36,361 bases of DNA, taken from positions 1-36,361 of the forward strand of contig DKVL01000052.1 in the NCBI GenBank assembly GCA_002491195.1. Reading direction: 5' to 3'. This stretch comes from Lachnospiraceae bacterium UBA7179 (GTDB lineage: Bacteria; Bacillota; Clostridia; Lachnospirales; Lachnospiraceae). Of the stretch, positions 31,436 to 36,361 are shown in pieces. The position numbers and the translations under genes are program-made. Within the stretch, counting starts at the first letter, position 1, and every line of letters starts with the position of its first letter. Below the pieces are notes generated by a model that did no database searches, was not told the origin of the DNA, and worked only from the letters and a program-made list of their open reading frames with translations.

Positions 31436-31954
31436 ATGGATATTTTTGATAAGACATCGAAAGTGGTAAAGGAAATCAGCAATGTAACAAAGGAGCAGAC
31501 AGAGCTTGCAAACCTTAAGATCCAAAAAGCGGCGATTGAGAAGAAACTCGAGAACCAGTATGCAGAGATTGGTAAGAGATATGTTGCATACATCGCGGAT
31601 TCCTTCCGCACGACACCGTTTGATGTATCAGACATTTTAGATGCCATCAATCCGGATCTGGAAAAAGTTGCTGATATCGCAGACCAGATCTCACAGAAGG
31701 ATCAGCAAGTCAGGCAGCATTCGATAGAAAAGGACAGGAAAAAGGCATTGGAGGTGCTTGAGAACGAAAAGCGCAAGCTGGACAGGGCACGGGACCTGGA
31801 TGTGATCACGGCGGAAGAGTATGCAGAAAAGCTGGAGAAAGCACAGAAAAAGTATGACAACTTTGAGACATTGAAGAAAATTCAGCTGCAGTATGAGATG
31901 GATATTATCACAAAAGAAGAATATGAGGAAAAGGTGCGAAAAGTCTTACAGTAA
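31436..31954 (+). CDS. Coiled-coil protein with two SHOCT-like motifs
   Basis: A 172-residue, highly charged protein predicted to be mostly helical and coiled coil. There is no signal peptide. The C-terminal third contains two SHOCT-like (short C-terminal) helical hairpins: ARDLDVITAEEYAEKLEKA and QYEMDIITKEEYEEKVRKV, each with the D-[VI]-I-T-x-E-E-Y core. Such motifs oligomerise and are often C-terminal. GAGGAGG is 7 bases before the ATG. It is a single-gene transcript, since a strong terminator follows. Confidence 0.85.
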   Translation: MDIFDKTSKVVKEISNVTKEQTELANLKIQKAAIEKKLENQYAEIGKRYVAYIADSFRTTPFDVSDILDAINPDLEKVADIADQISQKDQQVRQHSIEKDRKKALEVLENEKRKLDRARDLDVITAEEYAEKLEKAQKKYDNFETLKKIQLQYEMDIITKEEYEEKVRKVLQ

Positions 31955-31964
31955 GCAAATAACG

Positions 31965-31992
31965 AGGGGGCGATAGATCGCCCCCTTCTTTT
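31965..31992 (+). terminator. Strong intrinsic terminator
   Basis: AGGGGGCGA (31965-31973) pairs perfectly with TCGCCCCCT (31978-31986) around TAGA, followed by TTCTTTT. A textbook Rho-independent terminator 10 bases after the SHOCT-like gene. Confidence 0.9.
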
Positions 31993-32042
31993 GGCTGGTA
32001 CGATCATATAACGAGTTTGTTTGGAACAGGAAGGACTTTTAT

Positions 32043-33086
32043 ATGGAAGAAGATCATAAGCGGCGCGTGCGCTACAGGGGGACACATCCCAGAAAATTTG
32101 AGGAAAAGTACAAGGAACATAATCCCGAAAAGTATGCGGACACCATCGAGAAGGTGATCAGCAAAGGCAGCACGCCGGCGGGGATGCACCGCTCTGTCAT
32201 GGTTGAGGAGATACTGGATTTCCTGCAGATACAGCCGGGACAAAAAGGACTGGATGCCACGCTTGGCTATGGCGGTCATACGCGCAGGATGTTAGAACAA
32301 TTACAGGGTAATGGCCATATCTGCGCACTTGACGTGGATCCGATCGAAATCAGAAAGACGGAAGAACGGTTGAAGAGGGCAGGTTATGGTTCGGAAGTAC
32401 TAACTGTTATACAGGAAAATTTTGCCAATATTGATCTGATTGCCGCAGAGCATGGCACGTTTGATTTTATTCTTGCGGATCTGGGTGTGTCATCCATGCA
32501 GATAGATGATCCGGGCAGAGGCTTTTCCTATAAGGTGGAGGGACCGCTTGATTTGCGGCTAAACCCTGAGAATGGCACATCGGCAGCAGAGCGTTTAAAA
32601 GAACTGTCTCAGGAGGAACTTGAGGGAATGTTTGTGGAAAATTCGGACGAGCCTTATGCAGCGGAGATTGCTACGGAAGTGGTCAAAACGCTGCGCCGCA
32701 GGAATCCGATCCAAACAACCACGCAGCTAAGAGAAGTCATAGAGAGGGCATTGTCATTTCTGCCGGATAACAGCGAGAAGAAGGATATCGTGAAAAAGAC
32801 CTGTCAGCGTACCTTTCAGGCGCTGCGCATCGATGTGAATAGCGAGTTTGAGGTACTTGAAGCATTTCTCAACAAACTTCCTGATGCACTGGCTCCAAAC
32901 GGCAGAGTGGCGATTCTGACGTTTCACTCCGGTGAGGACAGGCTGGTCAAGAAGGCTTTTAAACAGTGGAAGAAGCAGGGCGTATTTCGTGATATTTCAG
33001 AGGAAGTGATACGGCCGTCTGCGGAGGAGTGCAGGCAGAACGGACGTGCGCGCTCGACCAAGATGCGCTGGGCGATAAAAAGTTAA
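32043..33086 (+). CDS. RsmH-like (MraW) S-adenosylmethionine-dependent methyltransferase
   Basis: A 347-residue homologue of 16S rRNA m4C1402 methyltransferase RsmH. GLDATLGYGGHTRRML is the SAM-binding loop, ALDVDP binds SAM ribose, and ILADLGVSSMQIDDPGRGFSY plus LDLRLNP and ILTFHSGEDRLVKKAF are family signatures. Compared with RsmH it has a charged N-terminal extension of about 50 residues (RYRGTHPRKFEEKYKEHNPEKY) and GYGG instead of GGGG in the loop. It lies outside a division-wall cluster, so a paralogue beside a canonical rsmH elsewhere is likely. AGGAAGGA precedes the ATG. Confidence 0.85.
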   Translation: MEEDHKRRVRYRGTHPRKFEEKYKEHNPEKYADTIEKVISKGSTPAGMHRSVMVEEILDFLQIQPGQKGLDATLGYGGHTRRMLEQLQGNGHICALDVDPIEIRKTEERLKRAGYGSEVLTVIQENFANIDLIAAEHGTFDFILADLGVSSMQIDDPGRGFSYKVEGPLDLRLNPENGTSAAERLKELSQEELEGMFVENSDEPYAAEIATEVVKTLRRRNPIQTTTQLREVIERALSFLPDNSEKKDIVKKTCQRTFQALRIDVNSEFEVLEAFLNKLPDALAPNGRVAILTFHSGEDRLVKKAFKQWKKQGVFRDISEEVIRPSAEECRQNGRARSTKMRWAIKS

Positions 33087-33115
33087 CACAGTATAACAGA
33101 AAGGAAAAGTGGCTG

Positions 33116-33155
33116 TTCAGAGCAGGAGTCTGCATCGTTTGACGCCTGTTCTGAA
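33116..33155 (+). repeat. Inverted repeat upstream of the HisI-like gene
   Basis: TTCAGAGCAGG (33116-33126) and CCTGTTCTGAA (33145-33155) pair at 10 of 11 positions around an 18-base loop. It lies in the 90-base gap between the methyltransferase and the HisI-like gene and could be a leader hairpin. No T-run follows. Confidence 0.5.
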
Positions 33156-33176
33156 TTGTTACAGGGAAAAGACAAA

Positions 33177-33590
33177 ATGGGATACATTGAAGAGACAGAC
33201 GAATTACAGCTTGATTTCAAGAAAATTGCAAGGATGTCCGGCCAGGAAGTCATTCCGGTGGCGATCCAGAATGCGGATACCAGCGAGGTGATCCTCGTGG
33301 CATACACCAATGAGCAGGCTATGCGCGAGTCGATCAGGCTGCGCAGGTTAGTGCTCTGGAGCACCTCGCGAAACGAGCTGTGGCACAAGGGAAAGACATC
33401 GGGCAATGAGTTTGAACTGGTCGATATCTTTGTCAATTGCGAGCAAAATTCGCTGGTATACAAAGTCAGGCCGATGAATGGAAATATCTGCCATACATCG
33501 TACAAGGGAGTGGCCAACAACTGCTTTTACAGAAGACTTGACATGGACAGCATGAAGCTGGTGAATCTGAATGTAGAGAGAGAATCATAA
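33177..33590 (+). CDS. Divergent HisI-like (phosphoribosyl-AMP cyclohydrolase fold) protein
   Basis: A 137-residue protein aligned to HisI: VIPVAIQNADTSEVILVAYTNEQAM, then LWHKGKTSGNEFELVDIFVNC, ending ICHTSYKGVANNCFYRRL. The zinc cysteines are kept (Cys88, Cys105, Cys116), but the DCDGD magnesium motif is NCEQN and the C-x6-C spacing is C-x10-C. It is therefore doubtful that it catalyses the histidine-biosynthesis step. No his genes are nearby. The ATG at 33177 was preferred over a TTG at 33156. It stops 9 bases before the convergent permease gene. Confidence 0.8.
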   Translation: MGYIEETDELQLDFKKIARMSGQEVIPVAIQNADTSEVILVAYTNEQAMRESIRLRRLVLWSTSRNELWHKGKTSGNEFELVDIFVNCEQNSLVYKVRPMNGNICHTSYKGVANNCFYRRLDMDSMKLVNLNVERES

Positions 33591-33599
33591 GCGGTCTGT

Positions 33600-34343
33600 T
33601 TAGGCTTTTTGCGATTTGCGGGCTGACAGGATCATGGTGAGATCGATACAGACAATTCCAAGCACAAGATATAACACACGAGCTGCGACAAAGGCCACAC
33701 TGATTTGAAATGCAGGCTCGCCGTCTACGCCAACAGGAAGTGTCAGCGGAACGGTTGAGAAATATCCTGCACCAAAGAAATCAAACGCACTTGGCATAAT
33801 ACGAATCGCAAAGATGAGCAATATCAGCACATAGACCAGACTCCGATGAATACTTCCAAGCAGCTGTCCGAGGCTGGTAAAAAATACAAAGCAGGGCAGC
33901 GGGAGCAGAACGGATGGCAAAATATAAGCAGCAAAATCATGAAAACGGAAAAAGCTGACATAAAATAGCAGCGCGAGCACGATCACCACAAGAGCGATCA
34001 ATAAAAAACAAATCCCCGCTGCCAGCGTCCGTATCATAATCTGACAGAATGATGAAATCGGAGTGGCAGATGTTAGAACTTCAACCTGTTTCTGTTTCCT
34101 GCTGTAATAATTGGCAATCAGAAGCAGGACAGTGATCATCACAAGTGGGAGAGTTCTGCCGAGATAGACGCAGTAGCTCCATACGGAAAAGGGCGCGGTG
34201 CAGGCAGTTCCCATGATAATGTCAAATGACAGCGTAAACCATGCAAACAGGCCGTTAACGACCAGCATTCCGAAAAAGAGTTTGTTTCGAAGCATTCGCT
34301 TCAGTTCGTAGTAAAATATTTTTATCATACATTTTTTATTCAA
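33600..34343 (-). CDS. ABC-2 type exporter permease subunit
   Basis: A 247-residue integral membrane protein with about six hydrophobic helices: LFFGMLVVNGLFAWF, LPLVMITVLLLIANYY, a long hydrophobic run near 110-135, then further segments to FVAARVLYLVLGIVCI. The start MIKIFYYELKRMLRNKLF is the typical permease entry helix (basic, amphipathic). No ATPase subunit is encoded nearby. It overlaps the upstream fragment of an M1-peptidase-like protein by 8 bases, so it seems to be the surviving end of a damaged exporter operon. Confidence 0.8.
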   Translation of the reverse strand: MNKKCMIKIFYYELKRMLRNKLFFGMLVVNGLFAWFTLSFDIIMGTACTAPFSVWSYCVYLGRTLPLVMITVLLLIANYYSRKQKQVEVLTSATPISSFCQIMIRTLAAGICFLLIALVVIVLALLFYVSFFRFHDFAAYILPSVLLPLPCFVFFTSLGQLLGSIHRSLVYVLILLIFAIRIMPSAFDFFGAGYFSTVPLTLPVGVDGEPAFQISVAFVAARVLYLVLGIVCIDLTMILSARKSQKA

Positions 34344-34710
34344 GGTACAAATCCTCCTCTGTCAATCCGCAATAGCGCAGGAAATCCATATAGCCAAATC
34401 CATTTTCTTGGAAAAGCTCCCGATCCGCATACATCCGGCGCAGTATCTCATCCATTTTTTCCTCACCGCCTACCAGTTCTTCCGCCTTTAGAATCATTAA
34501 GGGCATACGATGATACCAGTTGATACTTCTATTGGAATTGTTGATTTGTGTCTGGTACAGCTCGGGAAGCAGCTCCAGATATTCCGGGTGGCGGTTGTAG
34601 AAATTGCGGTCCTGACGGTCTGTGGCTTCCTTCCTGCTGCGATCCATGCGGGAGAGCCTGATCCGGATATAGCTGTGTTCCGGCGAGTAGGAGATTGCGT
34701 TTCCAATTAC
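34336..34710 (-). pseudogene. C-terminal fragment of an M1-family peptidase-like protein
   Basis: The minus-strand frame from 34710 to 34336 ends WYHRMPLMILKAEELVGG, EKMDEILRRMYADREL and YMDFLRYCGLTEEDL, which resembles the C-terminus of M1 aminopeptidase-like proteins fused to or encoded with ABC exporters. The zinc-binding catalytic domain is absent. The first residues (NVIGNAISYSPEHSYI) also resemble a histidine-kinase N-box, so the exact junction with the kinase is unclear. An internal ATG at 34647 would allow a 103-residue product, but no clear ribosome site is seen. Interpreted as a deletion remnant. Confidence 0.6.
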
Positions 34711-35546
34711 ATTTCCAAGTCATTGAGGGACTGCAAGATCTCTGCGCTGCGTGCAAGATACGTTTCGCGGTCTTTGTATATGCCAATCTGTGCCTGCATC
34801 CCTTCAAGCTGTCCGATCACAATGGCAATCGGTGTCTTGAGCTCATGGGAGACACCGGAAAAGAAAAGCATTCTCCGGCGTTCACGTTCCTTTTCCAGCA
34901 GGAGCTCGTCCTCGAGAAAATCATTTCTGCGATGGATCTCATCGAGCGCTTTGTGCAGTCGGTCCGACAATTCATTGATACTTCGGGAGAGGACGCCAAT
35001 CTCGTCATCGCGCAGGTCAGGGCAGTACCAGCTAAAATCAAGGTTTGCGATCTTGTCCGCAATGCCACTGATTCGGATGATCGGCCTGGTGGTGTAGCGG
35101 GAAAAGGCAAACGCGCTGACTGCAGACAGCAGGATGACAAGCAGCGTGACAAAGGGAATACTTTTTCGCACTGCGTCTGCAATCTCGTCTGAACGAAGCG
35201 GATTGTAATGGGTGATCAGTACATATTCGTCAGAGTCAGGAAAACGAAATGGGTATCTTGTTCCCGGAATTATTTCGGCAGCTGTCTTTTCAAATGTGAA
35301 TGGACTGACAGATTCCCCGTTTTGATCGAACAGGCTGATGTCAGCGCCAGTCTGACGGATAAAGTTGATCAAAAGTGGTTCACTGTCGCCTTTTTGCGTG
35401 GTCCGCAGGATAGAGACGAGCTGCTGTGTCTGCTGGTCAAGGCTGCGCTGTGCAAGCTTTTGATCCGCATAGGGAAGGAAGAGCCAGATGCAGCCGTACG
35501 CGGACAAAAGGATGGTCAGCGAGAGGAGAAGCAGCAGAAGAAAGTC
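34707..35546 (-). pseudogene. Truncated sensor histidine kinase
   Basis: Minus strand. The frame opens right after a TGA, with DFLLLLLSLTILLSAYG, a membrane helix lacking any start codon near an N-terminus. A periplasmic sensor of about 130 residues follows, then a second membrane helix (SIPFVTLLVILLSAVSAFAF), a HAMP domain, and the phospho-acceptor box SHELKTPIAIVIGQ with the catalytic His. The gene stops at LNDLEM, inside the dimerisation domain, and the complete HATPase domain is missing. A TTG at 35507 could give a 266-residue product but it could not autophosphorylate on its own. Two separate deletions are implied, at its start and its end. Confidence 0.75.
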
Positions 35547-36193
35547 TCAATACAGTCTGCCGCACCCAGTTTTCGGCGAATATTTTTCATGTGTGTGTCG
35601 ACGATGCGCGTGTCATCGATGGAAAAATCATAGTCCCATAGTTTTTCGATCAATGTTTTTCTGGTGACAACATAGCCTGGTGTCCGCATCAATTTCCGCA
35701 GAATTTCAAATTCGCGCAGCGTGAAATCGACAGGCGTATCGTCGACACAAACTGTGTGCGTGTCAGAGTTTAAGGAAATTTTCTCAAAGTGAAATATTTT
35801 CGGTGAAGTCTGTGTACATTGCGATGCGGGCGGCATCGTTCTGCGCAGCACCGCCTCGACTTTTTGCAAAAGCAGCGCCATGGAGACTGGTTTTGTGATG
35901 TAGTCGTCGATCTGCAGTCCATAACCGCGCATCTGGCAGGATTCACTGTCCAGTGCGGTCAGCATTATGACAGGTGTGTCATATTTTTCCCTGACAGCTT
36001 TGCAGACATCGAAACCGTCGATGCCAGGCAGCATCAGGTCAAGCAGGATCAGATCATAAAGCCCGGAATCCATCAGGGTAAGCGCAGCTGCGCCGTCATT
36101 TGCAGTTGTGATCTCATGGTGGGCATTTCCCAGAAAGGTCCACAGCAGCTCCTGATAATCGTGATTGTCCTCCACAACGAGTATTTTTGCCAT
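35516..36193 (-). CDS. OmpR-family response regulator with altered C-terminus
   Basis: A 225-residue regulator on the minus strand. The receiver domain begins KILVVEDNHDYQELL, with the phospho-acceptor Asp in LILLDLMLPG, the conserved Thr in VIMLTALD and Lys in DYITKP. The winged-helix DNA-binding domain has LTLREFEIL-type sequence (FTLREFEILRKLM) and IVDTHMKNIRRKLG. Normal proteins then end VWGVGYRF or similar; here IETFFCCFSSR follows, read out of frame through the kinase's membrane helix. About 10 terminal residues of the wing are lost. GGAGGCACAGAC precedes the ATG. DNA binding may be impaired. Confidence 0.8.
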   Translation of the reverse strand: MAKILVVEDNHDYQELLWTFLGNAHHEITTANDGAAALTLMDSGLYDLILLDLMLPGIDGFDVCKAVREKYDTPVIMLTALDSESCQMRGYGLQIDDYITKPVSMALLLQKVEAVLRRTMPPASQCTQTSPKIFHFEKISLNSDTHTVCVDDTPVDFTLREFEILRKLMRTPGYVVTRKTLIEKLWDYDFSIDDTRIVDTHMKNIRRKLGAADCIETFFCCFSSR

Positions 36194-36301
36194 TGTCTGT
36201 GCCTCCTTGTTTTTAATAAAGATATCACAAAGAGTCTATAACAAAAATGGTGCAGATTCAAGAAAAACATAAGAGATCCGGGAATAAGCGGGACAAGTTT
36301 C

Positions 36302-36331
36302 GTAACAGTTCAGCTTTCGGCTTCCTGTTAC
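36302..36331 (+). repeat. Hairpin near the window end
   Basis: GTAACAG (36302-36308) pairs with CTGTTAC (36325-36331), with an inner AGC/GCT pair set around TTTCG. It lies in the 168-base stretch 36194-36361 upstream of the response regulator. No coding sequence is supported there; weak promoter-like matches toward the regulator exist around 36220-36260 on the minus strand. Confidence 0.4.
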
Positions 36332-36361
36332 AAGCATCAAGCCATGCAAAAACCGCTTCGC

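Noticed and set aside
34650..34710. Histidine kinase N-box (NVIGNAISYSPE) as proof of a third deletion
   Set aside because: The same stretch runs on smoothly into the M1-like fragment, so it may simply belong to that protein; undecidable without relatives.

Overview
The window looks like a chromosome segment from a Gram-positive Clostridia, most likely Lachnospiraceae. That is inferred from gene content and order (ylxM-ffh-rpsP-khpA-rimM-trmD-rplS-lepB-rbgA-rnhB), strong AGGAGG-type ribosome sites, TTGACA/TATAAT-type promoters and moderate GC. No rRNA, tRNA, CRISPR array, integrase or transposase was seen.

Region 1 (1-11136) is a housekeeping block, all on the plus strand. It covers protein export and ribosome biogenesis: YlxM and Ffh (SRP), ribosomal protein S16, KhpA, RimM, TrmD, L19, two S/K-type signal peptidases flanking the GTPase RbgA, and RNase HII. 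An orphan FliK-like/FlhB-like pair, YraN and the laccase-domain protein PgeF follow. Promoters, an attenuator-like hairpin between khpA and rimM, and a leader before rplS are visible.

Region 2 (11403-27304) is the accessory heart of the window. After a hotdog thioesterase comes a 15 kb cluster. It holds three paralogous ~660-residue helical proteins, an unrecognised 221-residue protein, a SWIM zinc-finger protein, and an AAA ATPase fused to a PD-(D/E)XK nuclease-like domain, preceded by the relic tail of a second copy. It also holds a MoxR-type AAA+ ATPase, a small protein with a retropepsin-like aspartyl protease, a DUF5682 protein and a VWA/MIDAS protein. A MoxR ATPase with a VWA partner, a SWIM protein, a DUF5682 protein and large helical repeat proteins looks like an uncharacterised multi-protein ATPase-driven system, possibly for conflict or protein quality control. 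It is the best candidate for new biology here.

Region 3 (27366-30821) carries clpS-clpA-aat, a compact N-degron pathway: a transferase that adds Leu/Phe to N-termini, the adaptor that reads them, and the unfoldase that delivers substrates to ClpP. This set is typical of Proteobacteria and notable in a Firmicute. Proteolysis-related genes are therefore concentrated from 22 to 31 kb.

Region 4 (30810-36361) is mixed. It has an N-terminally truncated Uma2 protein, a coiled-coil SHOCT-like protein with a strong terminator, an RsmH-like methyltransferase with an unusual N-terminal extension, and a divergent HisI-like protein. On the minus strand is a decayed two-component/ABC exporter locus: the response regulator has lost its C-terminal tip, the histidine kinase lacks its start and ATPase domain, and a C-terminal fragment of an M1-peptidase-like protein precedes an apparently intact ABC-2 permease. 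Several deletions, or assembly errors, have fused these genes.

No gene-free stretch exceeds 300 bases. The largest gaps (11137-11402, 31212-31435, 16249-16383, 4268-4457) hold the hairpins and promoters listed, apart from 31212-31435, where only weak promoter-like matches were seen.
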